64,000 nucleotides of DNA, from positions 346,881 through 410,880 of the forward strand of contig NZ_LMGK01000023.1 of assembly GCF_001427125.1 (NCBI RefSeq), in the 5' to 3' direction. The DNA is from Pseudomonas sp. Root562 (GTDB taxonomy: Bacteria > Pseudomonadota > Gammaproteobacteria > Pseudomonadales > Pseudomonadaceae). The notes under the pieces were generated by a model. It saw only the letters and a list, made by a program, of their open reading frames with translations, ran no database searches and was not told where the DNA came from. The first letter of the stretch is position 1. Every line of letters starts with the position of its first letter. Positions 44,545 through 62,118 of this stretch are shown piece by piece. The position numbers and the translations under genes are program-made.

Positions 44545-45738
44545 TTACTCGATGATTTTGGCTACAACACCAGCACCAACGGTACGGCCGCCTTCACGGA
44601 TAGCGAAGCGCAGACCGTCTTCCATTGCGATGGTTTTGATCAGGGTAACAGTCATCTGAATGTTGTCACCTGGCATTACCATTTCAACGCCTTCTGGCAG
44701 CTCGCAGTTACCGGTCACGTCAGTAGTACGGAAGTAGAACTGTGGACGGTAGCCTTTGAAGAACGGAGTGTGACGACCGCCTTCTTCCTTGCTCAGAACG
44801 TAAACTTCTGCGGTGAACTTGGTGTGCGGCTTAACCGAACCCGGCTTAACCAGAACCTGACCACGCTCAACGTCGTCACGCTTGGTGCCACGCAGCAGAA
44901 CGCCGCAGTTCTCGCCAGCACGACCTTCGTCGAGCAGCTTGCGGAACATCTCAACACCGGTGCAGGTGGTGGTGGTGGTGTCACGCAGACCAACGATTTC
45001 CAGTGCATCTTGAACGCGAACGATACCGCGCTCGATACGACCAGTCACAACAGTACCACGACCCGAGATCGAGAATACGTCTTCGATTGGCATCAGGAAT
45101 GGCTTGTCGATAGCACGCTCTGGCTCTGGGATGTAGGTGTCCAGAGTCTCAACCAGCTTACGAACGGCAGTGGTGCCCATTTCGTTGTCGTCTTTGCCTT
45201 CCAGCGCCATACGAGCAGAACCGATGATGATCGGAGTGTCGTCGCCTGGGAAGTCATAGGTGGACAGCAGGTCGCGAACTTCCATCTCAACCAGTTCCAG
45301 CAGCTCAGCGTCGTCTACCAGGTCAGCCTTGTTCAGGAAAACCACGATGTACGGAACGCCTACCTGACGGGACAGCAGGATGTGCTCACGGGTTTGTGGC
45401 ATCGGACCATCGGCGGCCGAGCAAACCAGGATCGCGCCGTCCATCTGGGCAGCACCGGTGATCATGTTCTTCACGTAGTCAGCGTGACCTGGGCAGTCAA
45501 CGTGAGCGTAGTGACGAATGTTCGAGTTGTACTCGACGTGCGCGGTGTTGATGGTGATACCACGAGCCTTTTCTTCTGGCGCGCTGTCGATCTTGTCGAA
45601 TTCAACTACGGCCGAACCGAAAACTTCGGAGCAGACGCGAGTCAGAGCAGCGGTCAGAGTGGTTTTACCGTGGTCAACGTGACCGATGGTGCCAACGTTG
45701 ACGTGCGGTAGGGAACGATCAAATTTTTCTTTAGCCAC
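44545..45738 (-). CDS. tuf: Elongation factor Tu
   Basis: 397 residues. G1 GHVDHGKTTL, G3 DCPGHADYV, G4 NKAD, G5 GSA. Delivers aminoacyl-tRNA to the ribosome. Last gene of rpsL-rpsG-fusA-tuf. No second copy is found between tRNA-Thr and tRNA-Trp in this window. Confidence 0.99.
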   Translation of the reverse strand: MAKEKFDRSLPHVNVGTIGHVDHGKTTLTAALTRVCSEVFGSAVVEFDKIDSAPEEKARGITINTAHVEYNSNIRHYAHVDCPGHADYVKNMITGAAQMDGAILVCSAADGPMPQTREHILLSRQVGVPYIVVFLNKADLVDDAELLELVEMEVRDLLSTYDFPGDDTPIIIGSARMALEGKDDNEMGTTAVRKLVETLDTYIPEPERAIDKPFLMPIEDVFSISGRGTVVTGRIERGIVRVQDALEIVGLRDTTTTTCTGVEMFRKLLDEGRAGENCGVLLRGTKRDDVERGQVLVKPGSVKPHTKFTAEVYVLSKEEGGRHTPFFKGYRPQFYFRTTDVTGNCELPEGVEMVMPGDNIQMTVTLIKTIAMEDGLRFAIREGGRTVGAGVVAKIIE

Positions 45739-45768
45739 GACAATTAACTCCTTGCCTAAAGGACTGAA

Positions 45769-47874
45769 TCAGCCTTGTTTTTTGGTAACGGTTTCGACGA
45801 TGTGCGACGGAGCCGTATTGTATTTTTTGAATTCCATAGAGTAGCTTGCGCGACCCTGGGACATCGAACGAACGTCGGTCGCATAACCGAACATCTCGCC
45901 CAACGGAACTTCAGCACGGATAACCTTACCGGAAACCGTATCTTCCATACCCAGGATCATGCCGCGACGACGGTTAAGGTCGCCCATCACGTCACCCATA
46001 TAGTCTTCAGGCGTAACAACCTCTACCGCCATGATCGGCTCGAGCAACTCACCACCGCCCTTCTGGGCCAGTTGCTTGGTCGCCATGGAAGCAGCCACCT
46101 TAAACGCCATCTCGTTCGAGTCGACGTCGTGGTAAGAACCATCAAACACGGTAGCCTTCAGGCCGATCAGCGGATAGCCGGCAACAACACCGTTCTTCAT
46201 CTGCTCTTCGATACCCTTCTGGATAGCCGGGATGTATTCCTTAGGAACCACACCACCCACTACTTCGTTCAGGAATTGCAGACCTTCCTGACCTTCGTCA
46301 GCAGGTGCAAAACGAATCCAGCAGTGACCGAACTGGCCACGACCGCCGGACTGACGAACGAACTTGCCTTCGATTTCGCAGCTCTTCGTGATGCGCTCAC
46401 GATAGGAAACCTGAGGCTTACCGATGTTGGCTTCGACGTTGAACTCACGGCGCATCCGGTCAACCAGGATGTCCAGGTGCAACTCGCCCATGCCAGAGAT
46501 GATCGTTTGACCAGTCTCTTCATCAGTTTTGACGCGGAAAGACGGGTCTTCCTGAGCAAGTTTGCCCAGAGCGATACCCATTTTTTCCTGGTCATCCTTG
46601 GTTTTAGGCTCTACGGCAACCGAAATAACCGGCTCCGGGAAGTCCATGCGAACCAGGATGATTGGCTTGTCAGCGTTGCAGAGGGTTTCACCAGTGGTGA
46701 CGTCCTTCATGCCGATCAGGGCCGCGATGTCACCAGCGCGTACTTCCTTGATCTCTTCGCGGGCGTTTGCGTGCATTTGCACCATACGACCCACGCGCTC
46801 TTTCTTGCCTTTAACCGAGTTGATCACGCCGTCGCCGGAGGCCAACACGCCCGAGTAAACTCGAACGAAGGTCAAGGTACCCACGAATGGGTCGGTAGCG
46901 ATCTTGAACGCCAGAGCCGAGAACGGCTCGTTGTCGTCTGCGTGACGCTCCATCTGCTTTTCCTCGTCATCCGGGTCAGTACCCTTGATGGCAGGAATGT
47001 CAGTTGGTGCAGGCAGGTAGTCGATAACGGCGTCGAGAACCAGGGGAACACCCTTGTTCTTGAAGGAAGAACCGCAAACAGCCAGAACGATCTCACCAGC
47101 GATGGTACGCTGACGCAGAGCGGCCTTGATTTCCTCGATGGAGAGCTCTTCGCCTTCGAGGTACTTGTTCATCAGCTCTTCGCTGGCTTCGGCCGCAGCC
47201 TCAACCATGTTGCTGCGCCACTCTTCAGCCAGCTCCTGCAGTTCAGCAGGGATAGCTTCGCGACGTGGAGTCATGCCCTTGTCAGCATCGTTCCAGTAAA
47301 CCGCTTCCATGGTCATCAGATCGATCTGACCCTGGAAGTTGTCTTCGGAACCGATAGCCAACTGGATCGGCACCGGAGTGTGACCCAGGCGCTGCTTGAT
47401 CTGAGCGATCACGCGCAGGAAGTTCGCGCCGGCACGGTCCATCTTGTTCACGTAAACGATACGTGGAACACCGTACTTGTTGGCTTGACGCCATACGGTT
47501 TCGGACTGAGGCTCAACGCCGGAAGTACCACAGAACACAACGACAGCGCCGTCGAGTACACGCAGGGAACGCTCAACTTCAATAGTGAAGTCTACGTGAC
47601 CCGGGGTATCGATGACGTTGAAGCGGTATTGGTCCTTGTGCTGCTTCGCAGAACCCTGCCAGAAGGCGGTAATAGCAGCAGAAGTAATGGTAATACCACG
47701 CTCCTGCTCCTGAACCATCCAGTCTGTGGTCGCGGCGCCGTCATGCACCTCGCCCATCTTGTGACTTTTGCCAGTGTAAAAAAGGACGCGCTCGGTGGTG
47801 GTGGTTTTACCAGCATCCACGTGAGCAACGATACCAATGTTACGGTAGCGATTAATCGGTGTAGTACGAGCCAT
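45769..47874 (-). CDS. fusA: Elongation factor G
   Basis: 701 residues, the usual length. G1 AHVDAGKTTTTE, G3 DTPGHVDF, G4 NKMD. Domains II-V follow, with GMGELHLDILVDRMRREF in domain III. Catalyses translocation. 30 bp from tuf and from rpsG. Confidence 0.99.
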   Translation of the reverse strand: MARTTPINRYRNIGIVAHVDAGKTTTTERVLFYTGKSHKMGEVHDGAATTDWMVQEQERGITITSAAITAFWQGSAKQHKDQYRFNVIDTPGHVDFTIEVERSLRVLDGAVVVFCGTSGVEPQSETVWRQANKYGVPRIVYVNKMDRAGANFLRVIAQIKQRLGHTPVPIQLAIGSEDNFQGQIDLMTMEAVYWNDADKGMTPRREAIPAELQELAEEWRSNMVEAAAEASEELMNKYLEGEELSIEEIKAALRQRTIAGEIVLAVCGSSFKNKGVPLVLDAVIDYLPAPTDIPAIKGTDPDDEEKQMERHADDNEPFSALAFKIATDPFVGTLTFVRVYSGVLASGDGVINSVKGKKERVGRMVQMHANAREEIKEVRAGDIAALIGMKDVTTGETLCNADKPIILVRMDFPEPVISVAVEPKTKDDQEKMGIALGKLAQEDPSFRVKTDEETGQTIISGMGELHLDILVDRMRREFNVEANIGKPQVSYRERITKSCEIEGKFVRQSGGRGQFGHCWIRFAPADEGQEGLQFLNEVVGGVVPKEYIPAIQKGIEEQMKNGVVAGYPLIGLKATVFDGSYHDVDSNEMAFKVAASMATKQLAQKGGGELLEPIMAVEVVTPEDYMGDVMGDLNRRRGMILGMEDTVSGKVIRAEVPLGEMFGYATDVRSMSQGRASYSMEFKKYNTAPSHIVETVTKKQG

Positions 47875-47904
47875 AAAGCCCTCGCAAAATTAGTGACGCT
47901 AAAA

Positions 47905-48375
47905 TTAGAAGCGGTAGTGCGAGAAAGCTTTGTTAGCTTCAGCCATACGGTGCACGTCTTCACGCTTCTTAACTGCAGCACCTTTACCTTCGGCAGCGTC
48001 CAACAGTTCGCCAGCCAAACGCAGAGCCATAGACTTCTCGCCGCGCTTGCGAGCGAAGTCTACCAACCAGCGCATTGCCAGAGCGTTACGACGGGACGGA
48101 CGAACTTCAACCGGAACCTGGTAAGTAGCACCGCCTACACGGCGCGACTTTACTTCGACCAGCGGAGCGATGGCGTCGAGAGCTTTCTCGAAGATTTCCA
48201 GGGGGTCGCTGTTCTTGCGTTCTTTAACCTTTTCCAGCGCGCCATAAACGATACGCTCGGCAACGGCTTTCTTGCCGCTTTCCATCACGTGATTCATGAA
48301 CTTGGCCAGGATTTGGCTTCCGTATTTTGGATCGTCAAGCACTTCGCGCTTGGCTGCTACGCGTCTTCTTGGCAT
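47905..48375 (-). CDS. rpsG: 30S ribosomal protein S7
   Basis: 156 residues, [20 protein letters not shown]. 16S 3'-domain assembly initiator. In E. coli it is the str-operon repressor binding the rpsL-rpsG spacer; the spacer here is 119 bp. Confidence 0.98.
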
Positions 48376-48494
48376 GGATAAGCCCTCAAACGGTCTTCAG
48401 GTTCGCTCGGAATTGGTGCCCTATCAGGGACGCCTCCGACCTTACTCTTATCGACTCAGAAAAATAGAAATCAGTTTTTTGCAGCAAGCGACCA

Positions 48495-48866
48495 TTACTT
48501 CGGACGCTTGGTACCGTACTTCGAACGACCCTGGTTACGACCCTTAACGCCGGAAGTATCCAAAGAACCGCGAACGGTGTGGTAACGAACACCTGGCAAG
48601 TCTTTTACACGACCGCCGCGGATCAGTACCACGCTGTGCTCTTGCAGGTTGTGGCCTTCACCGCCGATGTACGAGGAAACCTCGAAACCGTTGGTCAGAC
48701 GCACACGGCATACTTTACGCAGTGCCGAGTTAGGTTTTTTCGGCGTAGTGGTATACACACGGGTGCACACGCCACGACGTTGCGGGCAGTTCTGCAGCGC
48801 AGGCACGTCGGATTTCTCGACGATACGCTTACGCGGCTGACGTACCAGCTGGTTGATAGTTGCCAT
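48495..48866 (-). CDS. rpsL: 30S ribosomal protein S12
   Basis: 123 residues. The streptomycin-related Lys residues are wild type ([13 protein letters not shown] and [13 protein letters not shown]). Decoding-centre protein and first gene of the str operon, with a recognisable promoter upstream. Confidence 0.98.
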
Positions 48867-48957
48867 CTACTAGCTCCACTGTTGTCTTGCGACGCTATTG
48901 TCTTGCAAGAAAAGCAAAATGGCAGGAACGAATCCCCGCCAAATTTAGGGGTACAAG

Positions 48958-48986
48958 AGTCTAAAGAGGATCTTGTCCCCAGTCAA
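48958..48986 (-). promoter_or_regulatory. Sigma-70-type promoter of the str operon
   Basis: On the minus strand TTGACT (-35, 48981-48986), a 17-bp spacer and TAGACT (-10, 48958-48963) lie about 92 bp before the rpsL start. It uncouples str-operon expression from rpoBC. Confidence 0.7.
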
Positions 48987-49082
48987 GGCAAGGCCCCGAC
49001 CTCCCCGCCCATCCAACCTCGACAAATTGTCGCGATTCGATGAACGGAGCTGCCAGGGCCTTACGCTCATTTATCGCAGAAC

Positions 49083-53282
<4,200 letters not shown>

Positions 53283-53346
53283 GGCCTTTCCTCCTGGCGG
53301 AGCAGAGAGCGGGCAATCCTGCCCCGCTCTCGATTCGCGTCACGTG

Positions 53347-57420
<4,074 letters not shown>

Positions 57421-57565
57421 CAGCGTTCCCCAGCTTGGTCACCTGCTTGTTTGGCCCCTCCCGACGGGAGCAGCCAGAAAATCGTGCAAACCCCATGGTT
57501 TGCGCCACCGCATCGGGTGGTTACAGCACGTTATCAGCACCGACCCAGTCGGCTGCCAATAACGG

Positions 57566-57594
57566 AAAAAGGCCGGTGGCAAGAGCCACCAGCC
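57566..57594 (-). terminator. rplL-rpoB attenuator hairpin
   Basis: On the minus strand GGCTGGTGGC TCTT GCCACCGGCC is followed by TTTTT, a 10-bp stem with one wobble pair, between rplL and rpoB. It corresponds in position to the partial terminator known in E. coli. Confidence 0.8.
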
Positions 57595-57640
57595 ATCAGC
57601 CTGTCGCTTAACGCTCGGGCTGGAGGAGCAAAGTCGATGC

Positions 57641-58006
57641 TTACTTCAGCTCGACTTTAGCGCCTGCTTCTTCCAGAGCTGCTTTGGCTTTGTCAGCTGC
57701 GTCTTTGGCAACAGCTTCCAGAACCATGGCAGGAGCGCCGTCAACTACAGCCTTGGCTTCTTTCAGGCCCAGACCGGTCAGTTCACGTACTGCCTTGATC
57801 ACGTTAACTTTCTTCTCGCCAGCTTCGGTCAGCATGACGTTGAATTCAGTTTGCTCTTCAACAACGGCAGCAGCAGCAGCTGGACCAGCCGATGCAGCAG
57901 CAGCAGTAACGCCGAATTTTTCTTCGAAAGCTTTGATCAGCTCAACAACTTCCATTACGGACATGTTGCCAACTGCTTCAAGGATATCGTTCTGAGAGAT
58001 AGACAT
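57641..58006 (-). CDS. rplL: 50S ribosomal protein L7/L12
   Basis: 121 residues. N-terminal dimerisation part, Ala-rich hinge (GVTAAAASAGPAAAAAV), and C-terminal factor-binding domain with KVNVIKAVRELTGLGLKEAK. Stalk protein recruiting GTPase factors. Confidence 0.98.
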   Translation of the reverse strand: MSISQNDILEAVGNMSVMEVVELIKAFEEKFGVTAAAASAGPAAAAAVVEEQTEFNVMLTEAGEKKVNVIKAVRELTGLGLKEAKAVVDGAPAMVLEAVAKDAADKAKAALEEAGAKVELK

Positions 58007-58081
58007 GAATCTAATTCCTGATATTGGGGACGGCCTACGCGACCATCGAAAAAAACAAAAAACGCGAGAAGTTGACGAGCC

Positions 58082-58582
58082 TTAGGCTGCAGCAGCTTCT
58101 TTCTGGTCGCGAATTGCCGCCAGAGTACGAGCCAATTTGCTGGTAGCGCCTTGAATCACGCTCATCAGCTGAGAAATTGCTTCGTCACGGGTCGGCAGAG
58201 TTGCCAGTACGTCGATTTGGTTAGCTGCGAGGAACTTGCCCTCGAACGCAGCTGCCTTGATCTCGAACTTGTCCTGACCCTTTGCGAACTCTTTGAAGAT
58301 CCGGGCAGCAGCGCCTGGATGTTCCTTGGAGAATGCAATCAGGGTAGGGCCGGTGAACACGTCGTTGAGGACACTGAATTCAGTGTCAGCAACAGCGCGC
58401 TTGAGCAGGGTGTTACGTACAACACGTACGTAAACGCCAGCTTCACGAGCCTCTTTACGGAGTCCGGTCATCGCGCCTACTGTTACGCCACGGGCATCAG
58501 CCACGACAGCGGACAGAGCGACTTTGGCAGCCTCGTTGACTTCAGCGACGATGGCCTTCTTGTCTTCGAGTTTAATTGCCAC
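58082..58582 (-). CDS. rplJ: 50S ribosomal protein L10
   Basis: 166 residues, MAIKLEDKKAIVAEVNEAAK. Stalk base that binds L7/L12 dimers. In E. coli the complex represses its own translation through a structured leader; a 198-bp leader is present here. Confidence 0.98.
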   Translation of the reverse strand: MAIKLEDKKAIVAEVNEAAKVALSAVVADARGVTVGAMTGLRKEAREAGVYVRVVRNTLLKRAVADTEFSVLNDVFTGPTLIAFSKEHPGAAARIFKEFAKGQDKFEIKAAAFEGKFLAANQIDVLATLPTRDEAISQLMSVIQGATSKLARTLAAIRDQKEAAAA

Positions 58583-58780
58583 GGGTTTAACTCCTGCTTG
58601 TTACCGTTTCATCTGGTCGAAACCGGATGTCGTTTTGGTGTCTGATTCGGTAAGGAACCGGGAGCACCATCTGCGTAGGCTTGTGGTTTAAGACTTGCGT
58701 CGCCTACGGTCTTGGATAGCCCCCGCCAGGCAGGGACCCCAATTTTTCAATTGGCGCAATCGCTTGCGCCAATCTGTGTC
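58583..58780 (-). promoter_or_regulatory. rplJ leader with strong hairpin
   Basis: The spacer between rplA and rplJ holds ATTGGCGCAA TCGC TTGCGCCAAT (58750-58773), a perfect 10-bp stem with tetraloop right after rplA. It is a likely processing, attenuation or L10-control site; I did not fold the leader. Confidence 0.55.
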
Positions 58781-59476
58781 TTACGCGTCGAGCGAGCTTT
58801 GGTCGATGACCAGACCTGGGCCCATAGTGGTGCTCAGGGTAACGCGCTTGACGTAGATGCCTTTCGAGGAAGCTGGCTTGATACGCTTCAGATCAGCGAT
58901 CAGGGCTTCAACGTTTTCCTTCAGCTTGACGGCGTCGAAGCCGATCTTGCCAACGGAAGTGTGAATGATGCCGTTTTTGTCGGTGCGATAACGAACCTGA
59001 CCAGCCTTGGCGTTTTTAACCGCGGTAGCTACGTCTGGAGTTACGGTGCCGACTTTAGGGTTAGGCATCAGGCCACGTGGACCGAGGATCTGACCCAACT
59101 GACCCACAACGCGCATTGCATCCGGGGAGGCAATAACTACGTCATAGTTCAGGTCGCCGCCTTTCATTTCGGCAGCCAGGTCGTCCATGCCTACGCGGTC
59201 AGCGCCGGCAGCCAGAGCGGCTTCAGCAGCTGGACCCTGGGTGAACACAGCAACGCGAACGGTCTTGCCAGTGCCGTGTGGCAGCACAGTAGCGCTACGA
59301 ACAACCTGGTCGGATTTACGCGGGTCAACACCCAGGTTCACAGCAACGTCAAACGACTCGCTGAACTTGACAGTCGACAGCTCAGCCAGCAGGGCAGCAG
59401 CGTCTACAAAGTTGTAGGACTTGCCTGCTTCGATTTTGCCGGCGATAGCCTTTTGACGCTTGGTCAGCTTAGCCAT
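58781..59476 (-). CDS. rplA: 50S ribosomal protein L1
   Basis: 231 residues, MAKLTKRQKAIAGKIEAGKS, with GPRGLMPNPKVGTVTPDV. Its start shares one base with the rplK stop (TAATG). L1-stalk protein and, in E. coli, repressor of rplKA. Confidence 0.98.
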   Translation of the reverse strand: MAKLTKRQKAIAGKIEAGKSYNFVDAAALLAELSTVKFSESFDVAVNLGVDPRKSDQVVRSATVLPHGTGKTVRVAVFTQGPAAEAALAAGADRVGMDDLAAEMKGGDLNYDVVIASPDAMRVVGQLGQILGPRGLMPNPKVGTVTPDVATAVKNAKAGQVRYRTDKNGIIHTSVGKIGFDAVKLKENVEALIADLKRIKPASSKGIYVKRVTLSTTMGPGLVIDQSSLDA

Positions 59477-59907
59477 TACACACCCTCCACGTTAAGGCCC
59501 ATGCTACGAGCAGAACCGGCGATGGTACGCACGGCTGCTTCCATATCAGCTGCAGTCAGATCCGCGTTTTTGGTTTTCGCGATTTCTTCCAGCTGAGCAC
59601 GAGTTACAGTGCCAACCTTAACGGTGTTCGGACGAGCGGAACCGCTGGTCAGACCGGCCGCCTTCTTCAGCAGAACCGAAGCAGGGGTGGATTTGGTTTC
59701 GAAAGTGAAGCTACGGTCGCTGTAGACAGTGATGATCACTGGAGTCGGCAGACCTGGCTCAAGACCCTGAGTACGGGCGTTGAAAGCCTTGCAGAATTCC
59801 ATGATGTTCACGCCGTGCTGACCCAGAGCAGGACCAACAGGTGGGCTTGGGTTAGCCTGAGCGGCCTTCACTTGCAGCTTGATGTAAGCGGTAATCTTCT
59901 TGGCCAT
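59476..59907 (-). CDS. rplK: 50S ribosomal protein L11
   Basis: 143 residues from ATG 59907 (MAKKITAYIKLQVKAAQANP). Contains PPVGPALGQHGVNIMEFCK. Binds the GTPase-associated 23S region; needed for RelA activation. Confidence 0.98.
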   Translation of the reverse strand: MAKKITAYIKLQVKAAQANPSPPVGPALGQHGVNIMEFCKAFNARTQGLEPGLPTPVIITVYSDRSFTFETKSTPASVLLKKAAGLTSGSARPNTVKVGTVTRAQLEEIAKTKNADLTAADMEAAVRTIAGSARSMGLNVEGV

Positions 59908-59978
59908 GAGGCACTCCAATTACGGGTTCAAACGCCTCGAAAGGCTCCCCGGTTACTTGCGCGTTTATCCCAGTGACG

Positions 59979-60009
59979 ACAAAACCCCACAGCCTAAGGC
60001 TGCGGGGTT
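59979..60009 (-). terminator. Terminator between nusG and rplK
   Basis: AACCCC...CAGCC TAA GGCTG...GGGGTT, on the minus strand followed by TTTTGTC. It closes secE-nusG and is possibly partial. Confidence 0.8.
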
Positions 60010-60024
60010 GGGATGCTTGCTCAG

Positions 60025-60558
60025 CTAGACCTTCTCGACCTGACTGAACTCCAACTCTACCGGAGTAGAGCGTCCGAAAATGAGCACCGCGACCTGGATC
60101 CGGCTCTTCTCGTAGTTAACCTCTTCGACCGTGCCAGTGAAATCGGCAAACGGACCGTCGTTAACACGTACCGACTCGCCCGGCTCGAACAAGGTCTTCG
60201 GCTTAGGCTTATCGCTACCGTCAGCGACGCGTCGCAGAATCGCTTCCGCTTCTTTATCAGTAATCGGTGCCGGCTTATCAGCAGTACCGCCAATAAAACC
60301 CATCACCCGAGGAGTATCCTTGACCAAGTGCCAAGTACCCTCGTTCATATCCATCTGGACCAGCACATAGCCAGGGAAGAACTTGCGCTCGCTTTTGCGC
60401 TTCTGGCCGTTACGCATCTCAACCACTTCTTCAGTGGGAACCAGAATCTCGCCGAAGCCATCTTCCATGCCAGCCAGCTTTACACGCTCGATCAACGAAC
60501 GCATGACATGCTTCTCGTAACCCGAGTAAGCATGCACAACATACCAACGCTTAGCCAC
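60025..60558 (-). CDS. nusG: Transcription termination/antitermination factor NusG
   Basis: 177 residues. NGN domain at the start (RWYVVHAYSGYEKHVMRSL), KOW domain at the end (VNDGPFADFTGTVEEVNYEK). Links RNA polymerase to Rho or S10. 9 bp after secE. Confidence 0.98.
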   Translation of the reverse strand: MAKRWYVVHAYSGYEKHVMRSLIERVKLAGMEDGFGEILVPTEEVVEMRNGQKRKSERKFFPGYVLVQMDMNEGTWHLVKDTPRVMGFIGGTADKPAPITDKEAEAILRRVADGSDKPKPKTLFEPGESVRVNDGPFADFTGTVEEVNYEKSRIQVAVLIFGRSTPVELEFSQVEKV

Positions 60559-60567
60559 GGGACACCC

Positions 60568-60936
60568 TTAGCCGACAATCAAGGAGACAAGCCAGCCGAG
60601 CAGGGAATCAAGACCCCACAACAGCAACGCCATAACCAGGACAACAGCCACAACGATCAACGTGGTCTGCGTGGTTTCTTGGCGAGTTGGCCATACGACT
60701 TTACGAATCTCGGTACGCGCTTCCTTTACCAGTACAAAGAAAGACTTGCCCTTAACTGTCTGCAGGCCTACAAAGGCAGCTACAGCAGCAATCACAAGCA
60801 ATGCGAGTACGCGGTACAGGATCGGCGAAGCAGAGTAATACTGATTACCAACAACGCCAACAACCACCAAAGCGACTACCACTAGCCACTTGAGCAGATC
60901 GAAGCGAGAGCCTTGAGCTTCAGCTTTAGGAGTCAT
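60568..60936 (-). CDS. secE: Preprotein translocase subunit SecE
   Basis: 122 residues with three membrane helices, the long gammaproteobacterial form. Conserved KEARTEIRKVVWPTRQET between helices 2 and 3. Clamps SecY. First protein gene after tRNA-Trp. Confidence 0.97.
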   Translation of the reverse strand: MTPKAEAQGSRFDLLKWLVVVALVVVGVVGNQYYSASPILYRVLALLVIAAVAAFVGLQTVKGKSFFVLVKEARTEIRKVVWPTRQETTQTTLIVVAVVLVMALLLWGLDSLLGWLVSLIVG

Positions 60937-60981
60937 CTATGAAGATCCTGTGAAAAGAAAGCCAGACACACCGAGTGAATC

Positions 60982-61057
60982 TGGCAGGTCAGGAGGGAAT
61001 CGAACCCCCAACCTACGGTTTTGGAGACCGTCGCTCTGCCAATTGAGCTACTGACCT
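60982..61057 (-). tRNA. tRNA-Trp (CCA anticodon)
   Basis: 76 nt including encoded CCA. Acceptor AGGTCAG/CTGACCT, anticodon loop CTCCAAA. Immediately upstream of secE-nusG, as in other Pseudomonas. Confidence 0.97.
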
Positions 61058-61197
61058 AAAACAAAATCAGGCCGACCATTATGCCGGCCCGAAGAAGACT
61101 TTACAACATTTTAACTCTGCGACCCAGGTGACGGCTTCCACACAAGCTAGCTAAAAAACCTTGCGAAGCAACCGACTGCAACCTGAAGCCCTTAAAA

Positions 61198-61226
61198 CAA
61201 AGGCAGATATTTTCATATCTGCCTTG
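61198..61226 (-). terminator. Terminator after the tRNA-Tyr-Gly-Thr cluster
   Basis: AAGGCAGATAT and ATATCTGCCTT form a perfect 11-bp stem; on the minus strand TGTTTTAAGG follows. It stands where tufB would begin in P. aeruginosa. Confidence 0.85.
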
Positions 61227-61231
61227 TTATA

Positions 61232-61307
61232 TGGAGCTCTTGAGCGGATTTGAACCGCTGACCTCACCCTTACCAAGGGTGTGCTCTACCAACTGAGCTA
61301 CAAGAGC
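61232..61307 (-). tRNA. tRNA-Thr (GGT anticodon)
   Basis: 76 nt including CCA. Acceptor GCTCTTG/CAAGAGC, anticodon loop TTGGTAA between CACCC and GGGTG. Confidence 0.96.
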
Positions 61308-61333
61308 GAAACACTGTGCAAAACCTGTAAACT

Positions 61334-61407
<74 letters not shown>

Positions 61408-61430
61408 GAGGCTTACAGCTCTCGCTAAAA

Positions 61431-61515
<85 letters not shown>

Positions 61516-61658
61516 TAAGCGAGCCGGCATTCTACATCATGCCAGCCTTCTGTCAAGCATTTTTCTCATTAAAAACCTGAGGTTAGCTGCGTTGACCTCG
61601 CTCCACGCCGTTGACCGTTTCCGGTGTTCGCTGTGGAGCGGGCGCCATTCTATGCAAA

Positions 61659-62111
61659 CTATTCGAAGGGTGCAACCCCCTCGCAAGGCATTATTTTATG
61701 TTTTAACTCATTGAATTCTTTAGAAAGGTTTATCAGCTGCAGATCATCCAGCCAGCGCCGGCTCTCCGGGGCCACGCGCAACCAATAACCCGCTGATTCA
61801 GCGCTACCTCGAGGCAAGGCCTGAAACCTGACCTCCATACCTGTCAGTCTTCGTTCAAGCCCCTGAGCAACATCCTGGCGCGCAAAACCACCTACATAAA
61901 GACAGTTTGAGTCCACCTGGACCGCTTTCTCTTTCTCTTTCTCTTTATCTTTAGACGCGACTTCGGTCTCGCTCAACAGCCGGATATCGTGCTGCGAACC
62001 TCGATACAAACTCAAAGGCGTTACGTCCTTCGCGCGCAGCGGAGCCTCTTGTTGATGCCAAATGTAATAAAACACATTGAGAACAAGCAGCAGCAAAAAC
62101 AACCAACGCAT
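61659..62111 (-). CDS. SPOR-domain-like single-pass membrane protein
   Basis: 150 residues. N-terminal membrane helix (WLFLLLLVLNVFYYIW), charged linker rich in KEKEKEK, and a C-terminal region CLYVGGFARQDVAQGLERRL...GYWLRVAPE shaped like a SPOR peptidoglycan-binding domain. Conserved next to coaX-birA in Pseudomonas. It lies 7 bp after coaX. Exact role unknown; cell-wall or division association inferred. Confidence 0.75.
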   Translation of the reverse strand: MRWLFLLLLVLNVFYYIWHQQEAPLRAKDVTPLSLYRGSQHDIRLLSETEVASKDKEKEKEKAVQVDSNCLYVGGFARQDVAQGLERRLTGMEVRFQALPRGSAESAGYWLRVAPESRRWLDDLQLINLSKEFNELKHKIMPCEGVAPFE

Positions 62112-62118
62112 AAGTACC

